From NCBI GenBank assembly GCA_964036315.1, contig OZ038482.1:13533934-13597933 (forward strand): 64,000 nt of DNA. The letters are read 5' to 3'. Below, one piece after another: positions 30,501 through 43,030 of this stretch (positions within the stretch are counted from its first letter, which is position 1; each line of letters begins with the position of its first letter). Both the position numbers and the translations under genes were made by a program. The notes under the pieces are model-generated. The model was not told the DNA's origin and did no database searches. It saw nothing but the letters and a program-made list of their open reading frames with translations. Source of the DNA: Acanthosepion esculentum (taxonomy: Eukaryota; Mollusca; Cephalopoda; Sepiida; Sepiidae).

Positions 30501-33500
30501 TTGAACAGTGGCAGAGAAAAATGTCAATGCTCAGCCTCCGGTTGAACGGTGGTATAGGAAAATTACCTAATCCACAGCCATTGGTTGAACAGTGGCAGTG
30601 AAAAATGACAATGCCCAGCCTCCGGTTGAACGGTGGTAGAGAAAAATGACTTCATGCCGGGCCACTGGTTGAACAGTGGCAGAGAAAAATGTCAATGCTC
30701 AGCCTACGGTTGAAAGGTGGTAGAGAAAATTACTTAATACCCAGCCATTGATTGAACAGTGGCAGAGAAAAATGACAATGCTCAGCCTCCGGTTGAACGA
30801 TGGTAGAGAAAAATGACTTCATGCCCAGCTACTGGTTGAACAGTGGCAGTGAAAAATGACAATGCTCAGCCGCCGGTTGAACGGTGGTAGAGAAAAATGA
30901 CTTCATGGCCAGCCACTGGTTGAAAAGTGGCAGTGAAAAATGACAATGCTCAGCCTCCGGTTGAAAGGTGGTAGAGAAAAACGTCTTCATGCCGGACCAC
31001 TGGTTGAACAGTGGCAGAGAAAAATGTCAATGCTCAGCCTCCGGTTGAACGGTGGCAGGGGAAAATGATTTCATGCCGGGCCACTGGTTGAACAGTGGCA
31101 GTGAAAAATGACAATGCTCAGCCTCCGGTTGAACGGTGGTAGAGAAAAATGACTTCATGCCGGGCCACTGGTTGAACAGTGGCAGAGAAAAATGTCAATG
31201 TTCAGCCTCCAGTTGAACGGTGGTAGAGAAAAATTACTTAATCCGCAGCCATTGGTTGAACAGTGGCAGTGAAAAATGACAATGCTCAGCCTCCGGTTGA
31301 ACGGTGGGCGAGAAAAATGACTTCATGCCCAGCCACTTGTTCGACAGTGGGATAGAAAAATGACAATGCTCAGCCTCCGGTTGAACGGTGGTAGAGAAAA
31401 ATGACTTCATGTCCAGCCACTGGTTGAACAGTGGCAGTGAAAAATGACAATGCTCAGCCTCCGGTTGAACGGTTGTAGAGAAAATGACTTCATGCCTGGC
31501 CGCTGGTTGAAAAGTGGCAGAGAAAAATGTCAATGCTCAGCCTACGGTTGAATTGTTGTAGAGAAAAATGACTTCATGCCCAGCCACTGGTGGAACAGTG
31601 TCAGTGAAAAATGACAATGCTCAGCCTCCGGTTGAACGGTGGTAGAAAAAATGACTTCATTCCCAGCCACTTGTTCGACAGTGGCAGAGAAAAATGACAA
31701 TGCTCAGCCTCCGGTTGAACGGTGGTAGAGAAAAACGACTACATGCCCAGCCACTGGTTGAACAGTGGCAGCAAAAAATGACAATGCTCAGCATCCGGTT
31801 GAACGGTGGTAGAGAAAAATGACTTTATGCCCTGCCACAGTTTGAACAGTGGCAGTGAAAAATGACAATGCTCAGCCTCCGGTTGAACGCTGGTAGAGAA
31901 AGATGACTTCATGCCGGGCCACTGGTTGAACAGTGGCAGTGAAAAATGACAATGCTCAGCCTCCGGTTGAACGGTGGTAGAGAAAGATGACTTCATGACC
32001 AGCCACTGGTTGAAGAGTGGCAGAGAAAAATGACAATGCTTAGCCTCCGGTTGAAATGTGGTAGAGAAAAATGACTTCATGCCCAGCCCGTGGTTGAACA
32101 GTGGCAGTGAAAAATGACAATGCTCAGCCTCCGGGTTAAAGGTGGTAGAGAAAAATGACTTCATGCCGGGCCAATCGTTGAACAGTGGCAGAGAAAAATG
32201 TCAATGCTCAAACTCCGGTTGAACGGTGGTAGAGAAAAATGACTTCATGCCGGGCCACTGGTTGAACAGTGGCAGAGAAAAATGTCAATGCTCAGCCTAC
32301 GGTTGAACGGTGGTAGAGAAAAATTACTTAATCCCCAGCCATTGATTGAACAGTGGCAGAGAAAAATGACAATGCTCAGCCTCCGGTTGAACGATGGTAG
32401 AGAAAAATGACTTCATGCCCAGCTACTGGTTGAACAGTGGCAGTGAAAAATGACAATGCTCAGCCTCCGGTTGAACGGTGGTAGAGAAAAATGACTTCAT
32501 GCCCAGCCACTGGTTGAAAAGTGGCAGTGAAAAATGACAATGCTCAGCCTCCGGTTGAAAGGTGGTAGAGAAAAACGTCTTCATGCCGGACCACTGGTTG
32601 AACAGTGGCAGAGAAAAATGTCAATGCTCAGCCTCCGGTTGAACGGTGGCAGGGGAAAATGACTTCATGCCCAGCCCCTGGTTGAACAGTGGCAGTGAAA
32701 AATGACTTCATGCCCAGCCACTGGTTGAACAGTGGCAGTGAAAAATGACTTCATGCCCAGCCCCTGGTTGAACAGTGGCAGTGAAAAATGACTTCATGCC
32801 CAGCCCCTGGTTGAACAGTGGCAGTGAAAAATGACTTCATGCCCAGCCTCCGGTTGAACGGTGGTAGAGAAAATTGACTTCATGCCGGGCCACTGGTTGA
32901 ACAGTGGCAGAGAAAAATGTCAATGTTCAGCCTCCAGTTGAACGGTGGTAGAGAAAAATTACTTAATCCGCAGCCATTGGTTGAACAATGGCAGTGAAAA
33001 ATGACAATGCTCAGCCTCCGGTTGAACGGTGGTCGAGAAAAATGACTACATGCCCAGCCACTTGTTCGACAGTGGGATAGAAAAATGACAATGCTCAGCC
33101 TCCGGTTGAACGGTGGTAGAGAAAAATGACTTCATGTCCAGCCACTGGTTGAACAGTGGCAGAGAAAAATGTCAATGCTCAAACTCCGGTTGAACGGTTG
33201 TAGAGGAAAATTACTTAATCCGCAGCCATTGGTTGAACAGTGGCAGTGAAAAATGACAAGGCTCAGCCTCCGGTTGAACGGTGGTAGAGAAAAATGACTT
33301 CATGCCGGGCCACTGGTTGAACAGTGGCAGAGAAAAATGTCAATGCTCAGCCTACGGTTGAACGGTGCTAGAGAAAAATTACTTAATCCCCAGCCATTGA
33401 TTGAACAGTGGCAGAGAAAAATGACAATGCTCAGCCTCCGGTTGAACGATGGTAGAGAAAAATGACTTCATGCCCAGCTACTGGTTGAACAGTGGCAGTG

Positions 33501-34135
33501 AAAAATGACAATGCTCAGCCTCCGGTTGAACGGTGGTAGAGAAAAATGACTTCATGCCCAGCCACTGGTTGAAAAGTGGCAGTGAAAAATGACAATGCTC
33601 AGCCTCCGGTTGAAAGGTGGTAGAGAAAAACGTCTTCATGCCGGACCACTGGTTGAACAGTGGCAGAGAAAAATGTCAATGCTCAGCCTCCGGTTGAACG
33701 GTGGCAGGGGAAAATGATTTCATGCCGGGCCACTGGTTGAACAGTGGCAGTGAAAAATGACTTCATGCCCAGCCTCCGGTTGAACGGTGGTAGAGAAAAT
33801 TGACTTCATGCCGGGCCACTGGTTGAACAGTGGCAGAGAAAAATGTCAATGTTCAGCCTCCAGTTGAACGGTGGTAGAGAAAAATTACTTAATCCGCAGC
33901 CATTGGTTGAACAATGGCAGTGAAAAATGACAATGCTCAGCCTCCGGTTGAACGGTGGTCGAGAAAAATGACTACATGCCCAGCCACTTGTTCGACAGTG
34001 GGATAGAAAAATGACAATGCTCAGCCTCCGGTTGAACGGTGGTAGAGAAAAATGACTTCATGTCCAGCCACTGGTTGAACAGTGGCAGTGAAAAATGACA
34101 ATGCTCAGCCTCCGGTTGAACGGTGGTAGAGAAAA
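27541..34135. repeat. satellite dimer zone: 84-bp higher-order unit
   Basis: Alternating 43-bp and 41-bp subtypes give an 84-bp period (TCCGGTTGAACGG at 28,021 and 28,105). Blocks of several dimers are themselves copied: the rare variant CTTCATGCCGGACC occurs at 29,141, 30,985, 32,579 and 33,634, each time in the same neighbourhood. A short run of pure 43-bp units appears at 32,660-32,850. Confidence 0.92.
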
Positions 34136-37100
34136 TGACTTCATGCCCAGCCACTGGTTGAACAGTGGCAGTGAAAAATGACTTCATGCCCAGCCCCTGG
34201 TTGAACAGTGGCAGTGAAAAATGACTTCATGCCCAGCCACTGTTTGAACAGTGGCAGCGAAAAATGACTTCATGCCCAGCCACTGGTTGAACAGTGGCAG
34301 TGAAAAATGACTTCATGCCCAGCCCCTGGTTGAACAGTGGCAGTGAAAAATGACTTCATGCCCAGCCCCTGGTTGAACAGTGGCAGTGAAAAATGACTTC
34401 ATGCCCAGCCCCTGGTTGAACAGTGGCAGTGAAAATTGACTTCATGCCCAGCCCCTGGTTGAACAGTGGCAGTGAAAAATGACTTCATGCCCAGCCACTA
34501 TTTTAACAGTGGCAGCGAAAAATGACTTCATGCCCAGCCCCTGGTTGAACAGTGGCAGTGAAAAATGACTTCATGCCCAGCCCCTGGTTGAACAGTGGCA
34601 GTGAAAAATGACTTCATGCCCAGCCACTGGTTGAACAGTGGCAGTGAAAAATGACTTCATGCCCAGCCACTGGTTGAACAGTGGCAGTGAAAAATGACTT
34701 CATGCCCAGCCCCTGGTTGAACAGTGGCAGTGAAAAATGACTTCATGCCCAGCCGCTGGTTGAACAGTGGCAGTGAAAAATGACTTCATGCCCAGCCCCT
34801 GGTTGAACAGTGGCAGTGAAAAATGACTTCATGCCCAGCCCCTGGTTGAACAGTGGCAGTGAAAAATGACAATGCTCAGCCTCCGGTTGAACGGTGGTAG
34901 AGAAAATGACTTCATGCCCAGCCACTGGTTGAACAGTGGCAGTGAAAAATGACTTCATGCCCAGCCCCTGGTTGAACAGTGGCAGTGAAAAATGACTTCA
35001 TGCCCAGCCACTATTTTAACAGTGGCAGCGAAAAATGACTTCATGCCCAGCCCCTGGTTGAACAGTGGCAGTGAAAAATGACTTCATGCCCAGCCCCTGG
35101 TTGAACAGTGGCAGTGAAAAATGACTTCATGCCCAGCCACTGGTTGAACAGTGGCAGTGAAAAATGACTTCATGCCCAGCCACTGGTTGAACAGTGGCAG
35201 TGAAAAATGACTTCATGCCCAGCCCCTGGTTGAACAGTGGCAGTGAAAAATGACTTCATGCCCAGCCGCTGGTTGAACAGTGGCAGTGAAAAATGACTTC
35301 ATGCCCAGCCCCTGGTTGAACAGTGGCAGTGAAAAATGACTTCATGCCCAGCCCCTGGTTGAACAGTGGCAGTGAAAAATGACAATGCTCAGCCTCCGGT
35401 TGAACGGTGGTAGAGAAAATGACTTCATGCCCAGCCACTGGTTGAACAGTGGCAGTGAAAAATGACTTCATGCCCAGCCCCTGGTTGAACAGTGGCAGTG
35501 AAAAATGACTTCATGCCCAGCCACTGTTTGAACAGTGGCAGCGAAAAATGACTTCATGCCCAGCCACTGGTTGAACAGTGGCAGTGAAAAATGACTTCAT
35601 GCCCAGCCACTGGTTGAACAGTGGCAGTGAAAAATGACTTCATGCCCAGCCCCTGGTTGAAAAGTGGCAGTGAAAAATGACTTCATGCCCAGCCCCTGGT
35701 TGAACAGTGGCAGTGAAAAATGACTTCATGCCCAGCCCCTGGTTGAACAGTGGCAGTGAAAATTGACTTCATGCCCAGCCCCTGGTTGAACAGTGGCAGT
35801 GAAAAATGACTTCATGCCCAGCCACTGTTTGAACAGTGGCAGCGAAAAATGACTTCATGCCCAGCCCCTGGTTGAACAGTGGCAGTGAAAAATGACTTCA
35901 TGCCCAGCCCCTGGTTGAACAGCGGCAGTGAAAAATGACTTCATGCCCAGCCACTGGTTGAACAGTGGCAGTGAAAAATGACTTCATGCCCAGCCACTGG
36001 TTGAACAGTGGCAGTGAAAAATGACTTCATGCCCAGCCCCTGGTTGAACAGTGGCAGTGAAAAATGACATCATGCCCAGCCGCTGGTTGAACAGTGGCAG
36101 TGAAAAATGACTTCATGCCCAGCCCCTGGTTGAACAGTGGCAGTGAAAAATGACTTCATGCCCAGCCCCTGGTTGAACAGTGGCAGTGAAAAATGACTTC
36201 ATGCCCAGCCACTGTTTGAACAGTGGCAGCGAAAAATGACTTCATGCCCAGCCCCTGGTTGAACAGTGGCAGTGAAAAATGACTTCATGCCCAGCCCCTG
36301 GTTGAACAGTGGCAGTGAAAAATGACTTCATGCCCAGCCACTGGTTGAACAGTGGCAGTGAAAAATGACTTCATGCCCAGCCACTGGTTGAACAGTGGCA
36401 GTGAAAAATGACTTCATGCCCAGCCCCTGGTTGAACAGTGGCAGTGAAAAATGACTTCATGCCCATCCCCTGGTTGAACAGTGGCAGTGAAAAATGACTT
36501 CATGCCCAGCCCCTGGTTGAACAGTGGCAGTGAAAAATGACTTCATGCCCAGCCACTGGTTGAACAGTGGCAGTGAAAAATGACTTCATGCCCAGCCACT
36601 GGTTGAACAGTGGCAGTGAAAAATGACTTCATGCCCAGCCCCTGGTTGAACAGTGGCAGTGAAAAATGACTTCATGCCCAGCCACTGGTTGAACAGTGGC
36701 AGTGAAAAATGACTTCATGCCCAGCCACTGGTTGAACAGTGGCAGTGAAAAATGACTTCATGCCCAGCCACTGGTTGAACAGTGGCAGTGAAAAATGACT
36801 TCATGCCCAGCCCCTGGTTGAACAGTGGCAGTGAAAAATGACTTCATGCCCAGCCCCTGGTTGAACAGTGGCAGTGAAAAATGACTTCATGCCCAGCCAC
36901 TGGTTGAACAGTGGCAGTGAAAAATGACTTCATGCCCAGCCCCTGGTTGAACAGTGGCAGTGAAAAATGACTTCATGCCCAGCCACTGGTTGAACAGTGG
37001 TAGTGAAAAATGACTTCATGCCCAGCCACTGGTTGAACAGTGGCAGTGAAAAATGACTTCATGCCCAGCCACTGGTTGAACAGTGGCAGTGAAAAATGAC

Positions 37101-40100
37101 TTCATGCCCAGCCCCTGGTTGAACAGTGGCAGTGAAAAATGACTTCATGCCCAGCCACTGGTTGAACAGTGGCAGTGAAAAATGACTTCATGCCCAGCCC
37201 CTGGTTGAACAGTGGCAGTGAAAAATGACTTCATGCCCAGCCACTGGTTGAACAGTGGCAGTGAAAAATGACTTCATGCCCAGCCACTGGTTGAACAGTG
37301 GCAGTGAAAAATGACTTCATGCCCAGCCACTGTTTGAACAGTGGCAGCGAAAAATGACTTCATGCCCAGCCACTGGTTGAACAGTGGCAGTGAAAAATGA
37401 CTTCATGCCCAGCCCCTGGTTGAACAGTGGCAGTGAAAAATGACTTCATGCCCAGCCCCTGGTTGAATAGTGGCAGTGAAAAATGACTTCATGCCCAGCC
37501 ACTGTTTGAACAGTGGCAGCGAAAAATGACTTCATGCCCAGCCACTGGTTGAACAGTGGCAGTGAAAAATGACTTCATGCCCAGCCACTGGTTGAACAGT
37601 GGCAGTGAAAAATGACTTCATGCCCAGCCCCTGGTTGAACAGTGGCAGTGAAAAATGACTTCATGCCCAGCCACTGGTTGAACAGTGGCAGTGAAAAATG
37701 ACTTCATGCCCAGCCACTGGTTGAACAGTGGCAGTGAAAAATGACTTCATGCCCAGCCACTGGTTGAACAGTGGCAGTGAAAAATGACTTCATGCCCAGC
37801 CACTGGTTGAACAGTGGCAGTGAAAAATGACTTCATGCCCAGCCCCTGGTTGAACAGTGGCAGTGAAAAATGACTTCATGCCCAGCCACTGGTTGAACAG
37901 TGGCAGTGAAAAATGACATCATGCCCAGCCGCTGGTTGAACAGTGGCAGTGAAAAATGACTTCATGCCCAGCCCCTGGTTGAACAGTGGCAGTGAAAAAT
38001 GACTTCATGCCCAGCCCCTGGTTGAACAGTGGCAGTGAAAAATGACTTCATGCCCAGCCACTGTTTGAACAGTGGCAGCGAAAAATGACTTCATGCCCAG
38101 CCCCTGGTTGAACAGTGGCAGTGAAAAATGACTTCATGCCCAGCCCCTGGTTGAACAGTGGCAGTGAAAAATGACTTCATGCCCAGCCACTGGTTGAACA
38201 GTGGCAGTGAAAAATGACTTCATGCCCAGCCACTGGTTGAACAGTGGCAGTGAAAAATGACTTCATGCCCAGCCCCTGGTTGAACAGTGGCAGTGAAAAA
38301 TGACTTCATGCCCATCCCCTGGTTGAACAGTGGCAGTGAAAAATGACTTCATGCCCAGCCCCTGGTTGAACAGTGGCAGTGAAAAATGACTTCATGCCCA
38401 GCCACTGGTTGAACAGTGGCAGTGAAAAATGACTTCATGCCCAGCCACTGGTTGAACAGTGGCAGTGAAAAATGACTTCATGCCCAGCCCCTGGTTGAAC
38501 AGTGGCAGTGAAAAATGACTTCATGCCCAGCCACTGGTTGAACAGTGGCAGTGAAAAATGACTTCATGCCCAGCCACTGGTTGAACAGTGGCAGTGAAAA
38601 ATGACTTCATGCCCAGCCACTGGTTGAACAGTGGCAGTGAAAAATGACTTCATGCCCAGCCCCTGGTTGAACAGTGGCAGTGAAAAATGACTTCATGCCC
38701 AGCCCCTGGTTGAACAGTGGCAGTGAAAAATGACTTCATGCCCAGCCACTGGTTGAACAGTGGCAGTGAAAAATGACTTCATGCCCAGCCCCTGGTTGAA
38801 CAGTGGCAGTGAAAAATGACTTCATGCCCAGCCACTGGTTGAACAGTGGTAGTGAAAAATGACTTCATGCCCAGCCACTGGTTGAACAGTGGCAGTGAAA
38901 AATGACTTCATGCCCAGCCACTGGTTGAACAGTGGCAGTGAAAAATGACTTCATGCCCAGCCCCTGGTTGAACAGTGGCAGTGAAAAATGACTTCATGCC
39001 CAGCCACTGGTTGAACAGTGGCAGTGAAAAATGACTTCATGCCCAGCCCCTGGTTGAACAGTGGCAGTGAAAAATGACTTCATGCCCAGCCACTGGTTGA
39101 ACAGTGGCAGTGAAAAATGACTTCATGCCCAGCCACTGGTTGAACAGTGGCAGTGAAAAATGACTTCATGCCCAGCCACTGTTTGAACAGTGGCAGCGAA
39201 AAATGACTTCATGCCCAGCCACTGGTTGAACAGTGGCAGTGAAAAATGACTTCATGCCCAGCCCCTGGTTGAACAGTGGCAGTGAAAAATGACTTCATGC
39301 CCAGCCCCTGGTTGAATAGTGGCAGTGAAAAATGACTTCATGCCCAGCCACTGTTTGAACAGTGGCAGCGAAAAATGACTTCATGCCCAGCCACTGGTTG
39401 AACAGTGGCAGTGAAAAATGACTTCATGCCCAGCCACTGGTTGAACAGTGGCAGTGAAAAATGACTTCATGCCCAGCCCCTGGTTGAACAGTGGCAGTGA
39501 AAAATGACTTCATGCCCAGCCACTGGTTGAACAGTGGCAGTGAAAAATGACTTCATGCCCAGCCACTGGTTGAACAGTGGCAGTGAAAAATGACTTCATG
39601 CCCAGCCACTGGTTGAACAGTGGCAGTGAAAAATGACTTCATGCCCAGCCACTGGTTGAACAGTGGCAGTGAAAAATGACTTCATGCCCAGCCCCTGGTT
39701 GAACAGTGGCAGTGAAAAATGACTTCATGCCCAGCCACTGGTTGAACAGTGGCAGTGAAAAATGACTTCATGCCCAGCCACTGGTTGAACAGTGGCAGTG
39801 AAAAATGACTTCATGCCCAGCCACTGGTTGAACAGTGGCAGTGAAAAATGACTTCATGCCCAGCCACTGGTTGAACAGTGGCAGTGAAAAATGACTTCAT
39901 GCCCAGCCCCTGGTTGAACAGTGGCAGTGAAAAATGACTTCATGCCCAGCCCCTGGTTGAACAGTGGCAGTGAAAAATGACTTCATGCCCAGCCCCTGGT
40001 TGAACAGTGGCAGTGAAAAATGACTTCATGCCCAGCCACTGGTTGAACAGTGGCAGTGAAAAATGACTTCATGCCCAGCCACTGGTTGAACAGTGGCAGT

Positions 40101-43030
40101 GAAAAATGACTTCATGCCCAGCCCCTGGTTGAACAGTGGCAGTGAAAAATGACTTCATGCCCAGCCACTGGTTGAACAGTGGCAGTGAAAAATGACTTCA
40201 TGCCCAGCCACTGGTTGAACAGTGGCAGTGAAAAATGACTTCATGCCCTGCCCCTGGTTGAACAGTGGCAGTGAAAAATGACTTCATGCCCAGCCCCTGG
40301 TTGAACAGTGGCAGTGAAAAATGACTTCATGCCCAGCCCCTGGTTGAACAGTGGCAGTGAAAAATGACTTCATGCCCAGCCACTGGTTGAACAGTGGCAG
40401 TGAAAAATGACTTCATGCCCAGCCCCTGGTTGAACAGTGGCAGTGAAAAATGACTTCATGCCCAGCCCCTGGTTGAACAGTGGCAGTGAAAAATGACTTC
40501 ATGCCCAGCCCCTGGTTGAACAGTGGCAGTGAAAAATGACTTCATGCCCAGCCCCTGGTTGAACAGTGGCAGTGAAAAATGACTTCATGCCCAGCCCCTG
40601 GTTGAACAGTGGCAGTGAAAAATGACTTCATGCCCAGCCCCTGGTTGAACAGTGGCAGTGAAAAATGACTTCATGCCCAGCCCCTGGTTGAACAGTGGCA
40701 GTGAAAAATGACTTCATGCCCAGCCCCTGGTTGAACAGTGGCAGTGAAAAATGACTTCATGCCCAGCCACTGGTTGAACAGTGGCAGTGAAAAATGACTT
40801 CATGCCCAGCCACTGGTTGAACAGTGGCAGTGAAAAATGACTTCATGCCCAGCCCCTGGTTGAACAGTGGCAGTGAAAAATGACTTCATGCCCAGCCCCT
40901 GGTTGAACAGTGGCAGTGAAAAATGACTTCATGCCCAGCCCCTGGTTGAACAGTGGCAGTGAAAAATGACTTCATGCTCAGCCACTGGTTGAACAGTGGC
41001 AGTGAAAAATGACTTCATGCCCAGCCCCTGGTTGAACAGTGGCAGTGAAAAATGACTTCATGCCCAGCCACTGGTTGAACAGTGGCAGTGAAAAATGACT
41101 TCATGCCCAGCCACTGGTTGAACAGTGGCAGTGAAAAATGACTTCATGCCCAGCCACTGGTTGAACAGTGGCAGTGAAAAATGACTTCATGCCCAGCCAC
41201 TGGTTGAACAGTGGCAGTGAAAAATGACTTCATGCCCAGCCACTGGTTGAACAGTGGCAGTGAAAAATGACTTCATGCCCAGCCACTGGTTGAACAGTGG
41301 CAGTGAAAAATGACTTCATGCCCAGCCCCTGGTTGAACAGTGGCAGTGAAAAATGACTTCATGCCCAGCCCCTGGTTGAACAGTGGCAGTGAAAAATGAC
41401 TTCATGCCCAGCCCCTGGTTGAACAGTGGCAGTGAAAAATGACTTCATGCCCAGCCACTGGTTGAACAGTGGCAGTGAAAAATGACTTCATGCCCAGCCA
41501 CTGGTTGAACAGTGGCAGTGAAAAATGACTTCATGCCCAGCCCCTGGTTGAACAGTGGCAGTGAAAAATGACTTCATGCCCCGCCACTGGTTGAACAGTG
41601 GCAGTGAAAAATGAATTCATGCCCAGCCACTGGTTGAACAGTGGCAGTGAAAAATGACTTCATGCCCAGCCCCTGGTTGAACAGTGGCAGTGAAAAATGA
41701 CTTCATGCCCAGCCCCTGGTTGAACAGTGGCAGTGAAAAATGACTTCATGCCCAGCCCCTGGTTGAACAGTGGCAGTGAAAAATGACTTCATGCCCTGCC
41801 CCTGGTTGAACAGTGGCAGTGAAAAATGACTTCATGCCCAGCCCCTGGTTGAACAGTGGCAGTGAAAAATGACTTCATGCCCAGCCCCTGGTTGAACAGT
41901 GGCAGTGAAAAATGACTTCATGCCCAGCCACTGGTTGAACAGTGGCAGTGAAAAATGACTTCATGCCCAGCCACTGGTTGAACAGTGGCAGTGAAAAATG
42001 ACTTCATGCCCAGCCCCTGGTTGAACAGTGGCAGTGAAAAATGACTTCATGCCCAGCCCCTGGTTGAACAGTGGCAGTGAAAAATGACTTCATGCCCAGC
42101 CCCTGGTTGAACAGTGGCAGTGAAAAATGACTTCATGCCCAGCCACTGGTTGAACAGTGGCAGTGAAAAATGACTTCATGCCCAGCCACTGGTTGAACAG
42201 TGGCAGTGAAAAATGACTTCATGCCCAGCCCCTGGTTGAACAGTGGCAGTGAAAAATGACTTCATGCCCAGCCACTGGTTGAACAGTGGCAGTGAAAAAT
42301 GACTTCATGCCCAGCCACTGGTTGAACAGTGGCAGTGAAAAATGACTTCATGCCCAGCCCCTGGTTGAACAGTGGCAGTGAAAAATGACTTCATGCCCAG
42401 CCCCTGGTTGAACAGTGGCAGTGAAAAATGACTTCATGCCCAGCCACTGGTTGAACAGTGGCAGTGAAAAATGACTTCATGCCCAGCCCCTGGTTGAACA
42501 GTGGCAGCGAAAAATGACTTCATGCCCAGCCCCTGGTTGAACAGTGGCAGTGAAAAATGACTTCATGCCCAGCCCCTGGTTGAACAGTGGCAGTGAAAAA
42601 TGACTTCATGCCCAGCCACTGGTTGAACAGTGGCAGTGAAAAATGACTTCATGCCCAGCCCCTGGTTGAACAGTGGCAGTGAAAAATGACTTCATGCCCA
42701 GCCCCTGGTTGAACAGTGGCAGTGAAAAATGACTTCATGCCCAGCCACTGGTTGAACAGTGGCAGTGAAAAATGACTGCATGCCCAGCCACTGGTTGAAC
42801 AGTGGCAGTGAAAAATGACTTCATGCCCAGCCCCTGGTTGAACAGTGGCAGTGAAAAATGACTTCATGCCCAGCCCCTGGTTGAACAGTGGCAGTGGAAA
42901 ATGACTTCATGCCCAGCCCCTGGTTGAACAGTGGCAGTGAAAAATGACTTCATGCCCAGCCCCTGGTTGAACAGTGGCAGTGAAAAATGACTTCATGCCC
43001 AGCCACTGTTTGAACAGTGGCAGCGAAAAA
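34136..43030. repeat. satellite core: homogeneous 43-bp monomers
   Basis: About 207 nearly identical 43-bp monomers. Variation is almost confined to one position in the left arm of the inner inverted repeat (CCACTG or CCCCTG), with rare CGCTGG and CACTGTTT variants. Two isolated 41-bp units at about 34,870 and 35,383 mark a 513-bp tandem duplication. High purity implies recent amplification or active homogenisation. Confidence 0.95.
36050..39750. repeat. 1,849-bp tandem duplication within the satellite core
   Basis: Four rare variants recur at exactly 1,849 bp: GACATC at 36,066 and 37,915; CCCATCCCC at 36,462 and 38,311; GTGGTAGTG (T at 37,001 and 38,850); GAATAG at 37,465 and 39,314. The order of CCACTG and CCCCTG monomers between them also matches. 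1,849 is 43 monomers of 43 bp. The match stops on both sides (the next expected CGCTGG at 39,777 is absent), so there are two copies. Confidence 0.93.
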
